From the NCBI GenBank assembly GCA_034168985.1, contig JAXFJE010000009.1:1-64000 (forward strand): DNA of 64,000 bases. The letters run 5' to 3'. Of this stretch, positions 43,394 to 52,054 are shown piece after piece. Every line of letters starts with the position of its first letter. Within the stretch, counting starts at the first letter, position 1. Both the position numbers and the translations under genes were made by a program. The notes below the pieces were generated by a model. The model saw only the letters and a program-made list of their open reading frames with translations, did no database searches and was not told the DNA's origin. Source of the DNA: JALEVB01 sp022768265 (GTDB lineage: Bacteria > Bacillota_I > Bacilli_A > Erysipelotrichales > Erysipelotrichaceae).

Positions 43394-44527
43394 ATGACAA
43401 AATTTGGTGAATTTGTGGTTAGTCCTAAATTTGTGCCCCTATTTTTTCTACTATTATTTTTGATGATATATTTAAATTACTATTGCTTTGCTTTAATTTG
43501 TGCCATGTTTGGTTGGAAGCTATCGTGGTTGATGATAGCGATAATGGCAATTATTCCTATGCTATATGTTATGTTGGCAAAGCAAAAAAGCTATGGAAAA
43601 GTTAGGAAAGTGTTTGGCAAGATATTTGGTTACTATTTTTCTTTGTTTATTTGTTTTAGTATTTGCTTTGCGGCATGGTTTTTGATCAGAATGATAGTAA
43701 ATATCTTATTTTTAGATACCATGTATGATGAAGGGCTGATTGTGGCAGGGATAGCTGCACTTATTTTATATGGCTTTGGTTTTATGAAAACCAAACAAAT
43801 TAAGAAAGTACTGTACGAGGTAGCTATACCGGGCAGTGTTAATAATTATCGTATAGCCTTGCTTAGTGATCTGCATCTTGGTCAATTTGTGAAAGTAGAA
43901 CATCTTTATAAGTTAGTTGATATGATCAATGCTAATCACGTAGATCTTGTGGTGATTGCTGGCGATATCTTTAATGATGGCTTCGTGGAAGAATGTGATG
44001 ATTTAGCTGATGTCTGTGCTGCTTTTCGAAAGATCAAAGCAAATGATGGCATAGTTGCTGTTGGTGGCAATCATGATCCTAACAGTGATGAGATCAGCTT
44101 TAGAAATTTTCTTTCACAAGCAGGAATAACTTTATTAAGTGATGATAGTGTAATGATCAAACAAATGAGGTTTATTGGGCGTAAAGCATATACAACTAGA
44201 CGAGTTGATCAGCGTAAATGCTTGCATGATCTCATGATGCCAAGTGGAGCCAAAGTCAATATCATCATCGATCATGATCCGATTGGGATCGATGAAGCTA
44301 TTCAGGCGCAAGCTGAGCTCATTTTGTGTGGGCATACGCATAGAGGACAATTTTTCCCTATGAACATAATCGTTGGTCATGCATATAAAAAGGGACATTT
44401 TTGGGGCAAGCATAAGTTATCTAATACATGGGCCATCGTATCAGCAGGAGCAGGGTTTTTTCAATTACCAATGAGGATTGGTAGTGAAAACGAATGTATC
44501 TTCATTGATTTAAAAGATCAGGCCTGA
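43394..44527 (+). CDS. Membrane metallophosphoesterase
   Basis: 377 residues. Three or four N-terminal membrane helices (about 13-135) followed by a calcineurin-like phosphoesterase domain with all metal ligands: LLSDLHLG, VVIAGDIFND, VGGNHD, IIDHDP and CGHTHRGQ. YkuE/YaeI-like, where members act on lipid or UDP-sugar phosphates; substrate unknown. Preceded by AGAAAGAAG-type weak ribosome site. Confidence 0.87.
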   Translation: MTKFGEFVVSPKFVPLFFLLLFLMIYLNYYCFALICAMFGWKLSWLMIAIMAIIPMLYVMLAKQKSYGKVRKVFGKIFGYYFSLFICFSICFAAWFLIRMIVNILFLDTMYDEGLIVAGIAALILYGFGFMKTKQIKKVLYEVAIPGSVNNYRIALLSDLHLGQFVKVEHLYKLVDMINANHVDLVVIAGDIFNDGFVEECDDLADVCAAFRKIKANDGIVAVGGNHDPNSDEISFRNFLSQAGITLLSDDSVMIKQMRFIGRKAYTTRRVDQRKCLHDLMMPSGAKVNIIIDHDPIGIDEAIQAQAELILCGHTHRGQFFPMNIIVGHAYKKGHFWGKHKLSNTWAIVSAGAGFFQLPMRIGSENECIFIDLKDQA

Positions 44528-44550
44528 TAAAAATAGGAAAGAAATAGATT

Positions 44551-45159
44551 ATGAAAAATGAATTATTAACGATTGGACCGATTACGATTTATATGTGTGC
44601 TCTAATGATTGCTTTGCGGTTGGAACAGCTTGTTATATGGTCATCTTTTTAGCTAAGAAATGAGGTTTAGATCAGGAAATCATCGATAAATTATTTTGGA
44701 TTTGCGTGTTGGCAGGTTATATTGGAGCCAAAGGATGATATTGGTTAACGATCATTGATGAAATATGGTTAGAGCCTAAACTATTGTGGGAAACGATCAC
44801 AAGTGGCTGAGTAGTTTATGGGGCGTGATTGCGGGAATACTGGCAGATATCTTGTATGTGCGCCCAATGGCGAAGCTTTATTTCCTACTTAGATCATCTC
44901 TAGTTTGTTTGATTTAGCATTATTTATCATCTTACTTATCGTATATAAGTTACAAAAGGATGATGGTATTGCTACTTCGATATATTTGCTAGTTTATAGT
45001 GTGGAGCGCTTTATTATTGAGTTTTATCGCGGTGATAGCGTTAGAGGATTTATTGGTGTATTATCAACCTCTCAGTTTATTGCGATCTTTATGTTTGTGA
45101 TAGGTGGCTATCTGCTTTATAAAAAGCTTATACATAACGCTAAGATCAAAAATTGTTAA
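44551..45159 (+). pseudogene. lgt: Prolipoprotein diacylglyceryl transferase remnant
   Basis: Recognisable Lgt pieces: TIGPITIYMCALMIAL at the start, CVLAGYIGAKG in the middle, and an open C-terminal part (44905-45159) with SVERFIIEFYRGDSVRG and LSTSQFIAIF. In between are in-frame TGA codons after AKK, GAKG and SG, plus at least two frameshifts (near 44620 and 44820). A functional copy must exist elsewhere, since lipobox proteins are encoded in this window. The gene has an ATG and GAAAG upstream. Confidence 0.75.
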
Positions 45160-45176
45160 AACAAAAAGGAGAAAAT

Positions 45177-46061
45177 ATGGATAAAATCATAGTTATAACT
45201 GATAGTAATAGTGGAATCAGCCCAGCAGTTGCCAGTAATATGGGAATTGGGGTAATCGCGATGCCTTTTGTCATCGACGGCGAAACATATTATGAAAAAG
45301 AAGATATTAGTGATGAAAAGTTTTATGAAGCATTAGAGAAAAAGTTAAAGATTTCCACATCTCAACCTGCAGTTGGCAGTTTATATGCTTGTTGGCAAAA
45401 GTATTTAGAGCATTATGATCAGCTCATTTATATCCCTATGTCCAGTGCGTTAAGCAATTCGTATGAAACTGCTGTGATGTTGGCATCTCAGCCAGAATTT
45501 ATGGATAAAGTATATGTTGTAGATAATCGCAGGATTTCCTTGACCCAAACAGAAAGTGTAAAGGATGCTTTATATCTGATAAAAAAAGGTTATCATGCCA
45601 AAACGATCAAAGAAATATTAGATAGCGATGCAAAACAAAGTGTTATTTATTTGATGGTCAATGATCTAGACTATCTAAAAAGAGGGGGAAGGATCTCAAA
45701 GACGGCTTCAATAGTGGGAACAACCCTAAATATCAAACCTATCTTGAGCATTAAAGGTGAAAAGCTAGAATTCTATGGCAGGGCCCATGGTATGAAGCAA
45801 GCGATAAAAAAGATGGAAGATGCTTTGGAAAATGATATGCGGACAACCTTTGCAGTCTTAAAGAAGACAGGAAATTTAAAAGTAGGTTTAGCCTATACCA
45901 AAGCTGATGAAAAGCTAATTGCAACGGTCAAAGAAAGTCTACAAAAAAGATTTCCCGATTTACCATTTATCGAAGGACCAATAACGATGAGTATTGCTTG
46001 TCATACCGGTCCTAATGCCATAGGTGTTGGGTTAGTTAAAAGTTATGATATCTTACGTTAG
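45177..46061 (+). CDS. DegV-family fatty-acid-binding protein
   Basis: 294 residues. Starts DKIIVITDSNSGISPAVA, contains TSQPAVG and MSSALSNSYETA (acyl-chain carboxylate site) and the typical KRGGRISKTASIVGTTLNIKP. DegV/FakB proteins present fatty acids to the kinase FakA. ATG 45177 follows AAAGGAG. Confidence 0.93.
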   Translation: MDKIIVITDSNSGISPAVASNMGIGVIAMPFVIDGETYYEKEDISDEKFYEALEKKLKISTSQPAVGSLYACWQKYLEHYDQLIYIPMSSALSNSYETAVMLASQPEFMDKVYVVDNRRISLTQTESVKDALYLIKKGYHAKTIKEILDSDAKQSVIYLMVNDLDYLKRGGRISKTASIVGTTLNIKPILSIKGEKLEFYGRAHGMKQAIKKMEDALENDMRTTFAVLKKTGNLKVGLAYTKADEKLIATVKESLQKRFPDLPFIEGPITMSIACHTGPNAIGVGLVKSYDILR

Positions 46062-46189
46062 TTAGTCTTTAAACTAAGAAAGATCACTGTTTTGTAATTT
46101 CATAATAAAAATACCCCTCCCCCTAGTTGTCTAGGATTTGGGGTACATGTCAATAACAGGGTTCATTTCATTGTCCGCGTTTTATGAAT

Positions 46190-46555
46190 TTAAAATAAAA
46201 TGAAACTAAAGATGATCCCAATGAAACTAGCAATTAAAGCAAAGGCACATAAACTCGCTCCAAAATAACTTAAGCGCACCTTTCTTTTGACACCTTCGGG
46301 ATTGTTATCATAGTTTTGACAGTAGTAAAGGATATTTTCACTGAATAGCTTGTAATATACATATCCGATGATCGCAACAAAAGTGGTGATGATCAAACTG
46401 AAATTGAGATAAGTTAGAATCATGGTTCTTTTATTATTAAGCAAGTTGAAACTAATGATTACCGCAATGATCGCAATGATTAAACATGGTAGCAGCCACT
46501 TTTTTAATTTAAGAATTTTGTGGGCCTTACTTAGATATTTTTCTTGTTCGCTCAT
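46190..46555 (-). CDS. Small membrane protein of unknown function
   Basis: 121 residues with four predicted helices in two pairs (about 17-36, 48-70 and two overlapping C-terminal segments from 92). No family recognised. AAAGGAGATC precedes the ATG; no obvious partner, located between degV and pfp. Confidence 0.65.
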   Translation of the reverse strand: MSEQEKYLSKAHKILKLKKWLLPCLIIAIIAVIISFNLLNNKRTMILTYLNFSLIITTFVAIIGYVYYKLFSENILYYCQNYDNNPEGVKRKVRLSYFGASLCAFALIASFIGIIFSFILF

Positions 46556-46645
46556 GATATGATCTCCTTTACTACATTATAAGTTATTCTTTTTGAGTTG
46601 ACAATATATTAATTATATATTTCTTATTTTTCTTATTTAAAATGA

Positions 46646-46680
46646 ATAAAAAAAAGCCCGAAACATAGAGTTTCGAGCTA
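46646..46680 (-). terminator. Terminator of pfp
   Basis: On the minus strand AGCtCGAAAC pairs with GTTTCGgGCT followed by eight T, six bases after the pfp stop. Confidence 0.85.
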
Positions 46681-46685
46681 ATTGT

Positions 46686-48344
46686 TTATTCTTGTTCTAA
46701 AGCTAATGTTTTAGTAGTAATGTCACATACTTCTGCAGGTCCGTAGTATTGGATTGCGCCTGGATATACATAGCATGTTTCAGTTGCCCATTGTTCACGG
46801 TTAGCTTCGAAGAATTTGAATGGTTTACCTTCTAATTCTACTAAAGCTTTTTTGATAACTGGTTTATCTTCACCGTGTCTTCTTTCAATGTTCATCATCT
46901 TAGTGATTGGCATACCACCAGCTACCCATTCATTTGCTGGTTTAGATAGGTTAGAGATCTTTGATAAGTATCCATTATAACCGTATTGGATCAACATGAA
47001 AGCATTGTATCCTAATGAATAGCAGTAATCAGAATCAAAGTTAGATGGGAATGCACATCTTCCTTCATATCCTAAGAAATGGTGTAATGGATTGAATTTA
47101 CCAGTATATGTACCAGCTGCTTTTCTTTCATCTAATTTAGCTTTAACTAAAGCAGAGAATAATTTTTCAGATTCGATCAATGAAACTTGAACGTTTCCAT
47201 GTGGATCTCTTTCTAAGAATAATTGTTGTTGGATCGTTTCAGGAAGGATGGCAAATACTTCCATAGATTCTTTGGTCAAACCATTTTCGATGAAAGCATA
47301 TTTATCTTTCCAAGTAGGAAGTTCATTGAATGCATCAGCTTTGCTTCCTGCTAATAATTCATTGATTTCGTGGATCAATACAGAGAATTCAGGAACGAAT
47401 TCAACGACACCTTCAGGGATGATCGCAACCCCAAAGTTCATACCTTTTGCTGCACGATTTGCAACGGAATCAGCGATATAATCAGCGATTTGTGATAAAG
47501 ACATTTTCTTAGCTGAAACTTCTTCAGAAATCAAGCAAATGTTTGGTTGTGTTTCTAATGCACATTCCAAAGCAACGTGAGAAGCAGAACGTCCCATAAC
47601 TTTGATGAAGTGCCAGTATTTTTTAGCTGAGTTAGCATCTCTTTCGATGTTACCGATGATTTCGCTATAAGTTTTAGTAGCGGTATCAAAACCGAATGAA
47701 CATTCGATATCTTCGTTTTTAAGGTCACCGTCGATAGTTTTTGGACATCCGATGACTTGTACGCCTGTATCATGAGCTGCAAAATATTCAGCTAAGACAG
47801 CAGCATTAGTATTTGAATCATCACCACCGATGATAACGATAGCTGTGATACCATGTTTTTTACAAACGTCTGCAACGATTGCGAATTGTTCTTGGGTTTC
47901 TAATTTAGTACGTCCAGAACCGATGATATCAAAACCACCAGTATTGCGGTATTCATTGATGTATGCATCATCGAATACTAAGTAGTCATCATTGATCAAA
48001 CCAATAGGACCATTTTTGAAGCCATATAGTTCGTTTTCTTTATTAGTTGCTTTTAAAGCATCATATAAACCACAGATGACATTGTGTCCACCTGGAGCTT
48101 GTCCACCAGATAAGATTACACCCACAACTTGTTTCTTAGCTGCTGATGTATTTTCCCCTTTAGCAAATGTAATTTCTTTTTTTCCATAAGTGTTTGGGAA
48201 TAAAGCTTTGATCTTTTCTTGATCAGCTACGCTTTGAGTTTCTTCGCCTTCTTTGACACAGATATCAGCGATACCATTTCTTAACATGCCAGGAAGCTTA
48301 GGTGAATACTCATATCTAGCTTTTTGTAATGCTGAAATTTTCAT
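46686..48344 (-). CDS. pfp: PPi-dependent phosphofructokinase
   Basis: 552 residues, the long plant/spirochaete-like class. GVILSGGQAPGGHN near the N-terminus, IIGGDDSNTNAA with Asp after GGD (PPi rather than ATP users), and PKTIDGDLKNEDIECSFGFD with catalytic Asp in TIDGD. Interconverts fructose 6-phosphate and the 1,6-bisphosphate with pyrophosphate. AAAAGGAG precedes the ATG; single-gene unit. Confidence 0.95.
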   Translation of the reverse strand: MKISALQKARYEYSPKLPGMLRNGIADICVKEGEETQSVADQEKIKALFPNTYGKKEITFAKGENTSAAKKQVVGVILSGGQAPGGHNVICGLYDALKATNKENELYGFKNGPIGLINDDYLVFDDAYINEYRNTGGFDIIGSGRTKLETQEQFAIVADVCKKHGITAIVIIGGDDSNTNAAVLAEYFAAHDTGVQVIGCPKTIDGDLKNEDIECSFGFDTATKTYSEIIGNIERDANSAKKYWHFIKVMGRSASHVALECALETQPNICLISEEVSAKKMSLSQIADYIADSVANRAAKGMNFGVAIIPEGVVEFVPEFSVLIHEINELLAGSKADAFNELPTWKDKYAFIENGLTKESMEVFAILPETIQQQLFLERDPHGNVQVSLIESEKLFSALVKAKLDERKAAGTYTGKFNPLHHFLGYEGRCAFPSNFDSDYCYSLGYNAFMLIQYGYNGYLSKISNLSKPANEWVAGGMPITKMMNIERRHGEDKPVIKKALVELEGKPFKFFEANREQWATETCYVYPGAIQYYGPAEVCDITTKTLALEQE

Positions 48345-48370
48345 GTTTTGTCTCCTTTTTATACGTTTAA

Positions 48371-48399
48371 ATTTTATGATATTTCCTTTAAAAAGTAAA
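48371..48399 (-). promoter_or_regulatory. Promoter of pfp
   Basis: Minus strand: TTTACT, 17-base spacer, TAAAAT; transcription would start about 20 bases before the ATG at 48344. Confidence 0.5.
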
Positions 48400-48621
48400 T
48401 ATGAATTATTGTGATATCTTAAATGTAAGGGATTAATTTATCCTAGTTTTAAATTGCTTCATATATTGTTGTGATCTTTGTTTGAAAGATTTGCATTTTA
48501 AATAGCACGTAGCCTGAAATATTCATAAAAAACGAGCCTATGTTATTTTTTTGTGCTTATCTTCTAATTAAAACATAGATTTATGGTATCATATATAGAT
48601 AAAGAAAAGAGGTTTGATGAT

Positions 48622-49443
48622 ATGATCATTGCGTTTGATTTAGATGGTAGCTTACTTAATAGTAAAAAAGCAATAAGCCCTTTGACCTTAAAGGTCCTAT
48701 CTCTGTTAAAAAATCAAGGTCATATCTTGATCCCATGTACGGGAAGATCATTGCAAGGTTTGCCTGCGGAATTGTTGACGCCAGGTTTTTGTGATTATGC
48801 GATCTTAAGCAATGGAGCGATTATTTATGATATGCAAAAGCAAGCTACCCTTTTTACCTCTTGTTTTACTAGTGAGGAATTTGCTAAGATCATCGATCTT
48901 TTGACGCCTTATAAAGTTGATATCGATTATAACGCGGATGGTCAGGTGTTTTCAGATCGTTATAGTATCGAGCATCTTGATCGCTATCATATCCAACCTG
49001 AATTGCTTCCAATGATCAAACGAAGCCGCACGATCGTTGAAGATATCAAGGAAGATGTCGTGGATAATAAGCGCCAAGTTAATCGAGCAAATATCTTTTT
49101 TGAAGATCTAGCTTTGAGAAGTCAGCTTTTTGCGCAAAAAGAAACATTGCCTTTTGATCTAACAACTTCTGTGCCACATAATGGTGAAATTACGAAAAAA
49201 GGTATCAATAAAGGCTTTGGTATCAAATATATGTGTCAACACTTGCAGCTTCCATTAGATCAAGTCATGTTTTTTGGTGATGCGGATAATGATAAAGAAG
49301 CTTTGGCCTTAGATATCAATAGTGTTTTGATGTGCAATGGCAATGATGAATTAAAGCAGGTAGCCAAACAAATTACAGCTTGGGATAATGATCACGATGG
49401 CTTAGCTAAATATCTGATCAATTACTTTAAGCTATCAATATAG
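48622..49443 (+). CDS. Cof-type HAD-IIB phosphatase
   Basis: 273 residues. Motif I AFDLDGSLLNS, CTGRSLQGL (motif II region), motif III Lys in NKGFGIKY, motif IV FGDADNDKEA. The C2B cap between motifs II and III is normal for Cof/YidA sugar-phosphate phosphatases. ATG 48622 gives the family start; an upstream in-frame ATG at 48583 has no ribosome site. Confidence 0.9.
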   Translation: MIIAFDLDGSLLNSKKAISPLTLKVLSLLKNQGHILIPCTGRSLQGLPAELLTPGFCDYAILSNGAIIYDMQKQATLFTSCFTSEEFAKIIDLLTPYKVDIDYNADGQVFSDRYSIEHLDRYHIQPELLPMIKRSRTIVEDIKEDVVDNKRQVNRANIFFEDLALRSQLFAQKETLPFDLTTSVPHNGEITKKGINKGFGIKYMCQHLQLPLDQVMFFGDADNDKEALALDINSVLMCNGNDELKQVAKQITAWDNDHDGLAKYLINYFKLSI

Positions 49444-49453
49444 GAGAAAATGC

Positions 49454-49951
49454 ATGAATTTTAATGATAAAGATATTTTACAATTTAAAGAATTGTTACA
49501 AACGACAACGTTACAACAAGGCTATCAAAAACTACAAACCTTATTGAATCAGTTAAAAATAGATGTTGCGAAAAAATATCCCACATTTAAGGTGCAAAAC
49601 ACGGTCATGGAAAATAAGATGGATTATGCTTATTTTCAATTGCAAGATCAAGCTTTGAAAGATCATGGTTTAAAATTAGCCATTATTTTTGATTATCAGC
49701 GTTTCAGCATGAAAGTTTGGATCTCAGGAGCTAATCGTCAAGTCCAAACACATTACCATCAATTCCTACTAGCGCAAAAAGATCAGTCTTTAGTTTTATC
49801 TAACGATCCTAAGCGTCAAGATTTTATTGTTAGCTATGATCTAAATATCAGTGGTACCTATGAAGATATCTTGTTAGATATAACTAGGGTCATAGATCTT
49901 GCTTATCAGCAAGCGATCCTATGGCCTTGCATCCAAGTTGGCAAAATATAA
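49454..49951 (+). CDS. Unrecognised soluble protein
   Basis: 165 residues, Gln- and Lys-rich, mixed helix and strand; no signal peptide or membrane segment. No family recognised. AGGAGAAAATGC places its ATG 10 bases after the HAD gene. It is followed within 2 bases by the sigma-factor gene, so the three are probably one operon. Confidence 0.6.
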   Translation: MNFNDKDILQFKELLQTTTLQQGYQKLQTLLNQLKIDVAKKYPTFKVQNTVMENKMDYAYFQLQDQALKDHGLKLAIIFDYQRFSMKVWISGANRQVQTHYHQFLLAQKDQSLVLSNDPKRQDFIVSYDLNISGTYEDILLDITRVIDLAYQQAILWPCIQVGKI

Positions 49952-49953
49952 TT

Positions 49954-50433
49954 ATGCGCAGTGAAGCTGCTTTAAAACAAGCCATTGACAAATACGGGGA
50001 TATGGTCAAACGTATTTGCATGGTTCATTTAAAAAATCATGCTGACATGGAAGATATCTTTCAAAATGTATTTTTGCGTTACTATCAAGATGATACGGAT
50101 TTTGTTAGTGAGGAGCATGAAAAAGCATGGATGATCAAAGTGACGATCAATGCATGTAAAGATCTGTTGAAAAGCTTTTTTCATCGTCAGATGGTACCGC
50201 TTGATGATTATATCAATAGTTATGGTACGACTAATGATGAGCATAAACATGTATTGAGCTGCTTATTGCAGTTGCCACCTAAATATAAGTTGACATTATA
50301 CTTATATTATTATGAAGGATATAAGGTAGAAGAAATCGCCAAGATCTTAAAGAAAAAACCGGCATCTATCTATTCACTTTTGCAAAGAGGGCGAATGATG
50401 ATGAAGGACGTTTTAAGTGATGAAGAGGTATAA
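49954..50433 (+). CDS. ECF-like sigma-70 family factor
   Basis: 159 residues. Region 2: AIDKYGDMVKRICMVHLKN then DMEDIFQNVFLRYYQ (about 10-46). Region 4: LPPKYKLTLYLYYYEGYK and EEIAKILKKKPASIYSLLQR. No region 3. I use ATG 49954; ATG 49921 is in frame, but overlaps the previous gene by 31 bases, and neither has a good ribosome site. No anti-sigma gene is adjacent; the next gene is a PAP2 phosphatase. Confidence 0.8.
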   Translation: MRSEAALKQAIDKYGDMVKRICMVHLKNHADMEDIFQNVFLRYYQDDTDFVSEEHEKAWMIKVTINACKDLLKSFFHRQMVPLDDYINSYGTTNDEHKHVLSCLLQLPPKYKLTLYLYYYEGYKVEEIAKILKKKPASIYSLLQRGRMMMKDVLSDEEV

Positions 50434-50454
50434 ATAGAAAAGAAGGTAAAAATA

Positions 50455-51318
50455 TTGAATATTAATTTTTTTGATCGTAAAAAAATATGTTTGTTGGTTA
50501 GCATCGTCGTTATGGGCATGAGCTTAGGGGCTTTTTTTGATTATGGTTTATCGCAAAATTTATATCAACAACAAAGCCGCTTTGCCTTATTTTTTGCTGC
50601 ATATGGCCAGTTACCATTTAATATCGGATTTGCGATGTGCGGTACGATGATGTTGATGATTGCCAACAATTATGCGCTGCCTAAACGCAGGATCATTCAA
50701 GCTTTAGGTTTGATCTTAAATTTGACCTGTTTTTTGATTGGGACGATATCACCTACGAAGTTTTTAGCTGAATATAATATCGTGATCTTGATGATCCAAA
50801 ATGTGGCCTTATTGTTGATCGTGGATTGTTTGGTCTATCAATATTTGAAAGATGTGGAAGTTAAGAAGCTAGAAAGTTATATCAAATTTGTATTCATCGT
50901 CTTGGTTGGTCAGTTGATCTTGGTCAATGTCCTTAAATTATGGTGGGGTCGCCCTAGGATGCGGATGATCGTGGCTAATGATGATGCTTATTTTTTACCA
51001 TGGTTTCGCTTTGATCATAGCTTGCGGACATTATTGCTTGTCAAAGGTATCCCGTTGGAAGAATTTAAATCATTTCCAAGTGGCCATACGGCGTGTGCTA
51101 GCTGCATCTTGATCTATGCGCTATTGCCATTGTTGAAAAGCGATGATAATAAGCACTTGGCGAATGGCTTATTTGCGCTAGGAATGGTATATATCGTGAT
51201 TGTTGCGTTATCGCGAATTGTTGCAGGTGCACATTTTTTAAGTGATGTGACGGGTGGTTTTGCATGTTGTATCTTGATCATCTATGTTGCATATCGTTAT
51301 AGTTTTGAAACAAAGTAA
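50455..51318 (+). CDS. PAP2-family membrane phosphatase
   Basis: 287 residues, six predicted helices. Acid-phosphatase signature split as usual: KLWWGRPRMR, FPSGHTACAS (catalytic His) and SRIVAGAHFLSDV. Members dephosphorylate undecaprenyl-PP or phosphatidate outside the membrane. Start is a TTG at 50455 preceded by AAGGT; there is no ATG before the first helix. 21 bases after the sigma-factor gene. Confidence 0.88.
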   Translation: MNINFFDRKKICLLVSIVVMGMSLGAFFDYGLSQNLYQQQSRFALFFAAYGQLPFNIGFAMCGTMMLMIANNYALPKRRIIQALGLILNLTCFLIGTISPTKFLAEYNIVILMIQNVALLLIVDCLVYQYLKDVEVKKLESYIKFVFIVLVGQLILVNVLKLWWGRPRMRMIVANDDAYFLPWFRFDHSLRTLLLVKGIPLEEFKSFPSGHTACASCILIYALLPLLKSDDNKHLANGLFALGMVYIVIVALSRIVAGAHFLSDVTGGFACCILIIYVAYRYSFETK

Positions 51319-51320
51319 TT

Positions 51321-51349
51321 GATCAAAGCTTGGGGGAATATCTTTGATC
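51321..51349. promoter_or_regulatory. Inverted repeat before the split kinase operon
   Basis: GATCAAAG (51321-51328) and CTTTGATC (51342-51349), perfect 8-bp arms with a 13-base gap, directly after the PAP2 stop and 15 bases before the next ATG. Could be an operator or an mRNA hairpin that exposes AAGGGGAAT. Confidence 0.45.
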
Positions 51350-51364
51350 TAGAAGGGGAATACC

Positions 51365-52054
51365 ATGAATAGATTTAATCATCATAAGGTAATGTATAGC
51401 ATTATCATCTTTTTTAGCTGTCAGGTCTTATCGCTTATGATCATTTTCTATCCTGATCGCTATCCATCGTTACAATGGGTCTTCATAGGGGCTTTGATCG
51501 TTTTGGCTTGTTCGATCATCAGTGATTTTTGTGCCTTTGCGATCATTAGAAAATTGGAGCGCCAATTAGATGAAGAAGTACAGATCAAAAAGATGATCAA
51601 ACTAAATACCTATAATGATGATTTTTTTGATTTTGCAGCAATGCAACAACGTAATATTCGCTTTTTTTATCATGATCTCAGTAATCATATCATTACCTTG
51701 GATATCTTGAAAAAGCAAGGTAAGACCGCGGAGATCGCGGCATATAATCAAAAACTGAAAGAACGTTATGAAAATGTTTTGCCAATGATCAAGACCGGTA
51801 ATTACTTTTTAGATATCATTGGTCAATATTGTTATGAAGAACATAAGTGCTTGTTACGCTTTGAAGGTGCGGTGAAAAATGAACAATATAAGCAGCTTCT
51901 GTGGTTTATCCAAAAGATCATGCCGTATTGTGAAAATAATGAAGTACAAGTGATCATTAAAGATGATGGTGAGGTTACATTTATAATGCCAATCGTCAAT
52001 GAGACGATCAAACAAGATGCCTTGATGTGTGGCTATGAGGTTCATCAGGCATGA
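51365..52054 (+). CDS. HPK10-type DHp protein without ATPase domain
   Basis: 229 residues. Two membrane helices (about 11-29 and 37-62), then a coiled segment and a textbook AgrC-type H-box FYHDLSNHIITLD with phospho-acceptor His103, followed by helix 2 and the KTGNYFLDIIGQY motif. The remaining ~75 residues show no N-box, G-box or other GHKL ATPase motif, so it cannot be a complete kinase. Overlaps the next gene by 4 bases (ATGA). Presumed to be phosphorylated in trans by the downstream proteins (inference). Confidence 0.7.
   Translation: MNRFNHHKVMYSIIIFFSCQVLSLMIIFYPDRYPSLQWVFIGALIVLACSIISDFCAFAIIRKLERQLDEEVQIKKMIKLNTYNDDFFDFAAMQQRNIRFFYHDLSNHIITLDILKKQGKTAEIAAYNQKLKERYENVLPMIKTGNYFLDIIGQYCYEEHKCLLRFEGAVKNEQYKQLLWFIQKIMPYCENNEVQVIIKDDGEVTFIMPIVNETIKQDALMCGYEVHQA

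Noticed and set aside
44551..45159. TGA read as tryptophan (recoded lgt)
   Set aside because: All other genes here use TGA as stop or avoid it, and the frame also shifts twice.
47248..47481. Antisense open frame inside pfp
   Set aside because: Shadow of strong codon bias in pfp; no ribosome site or conservation signal.
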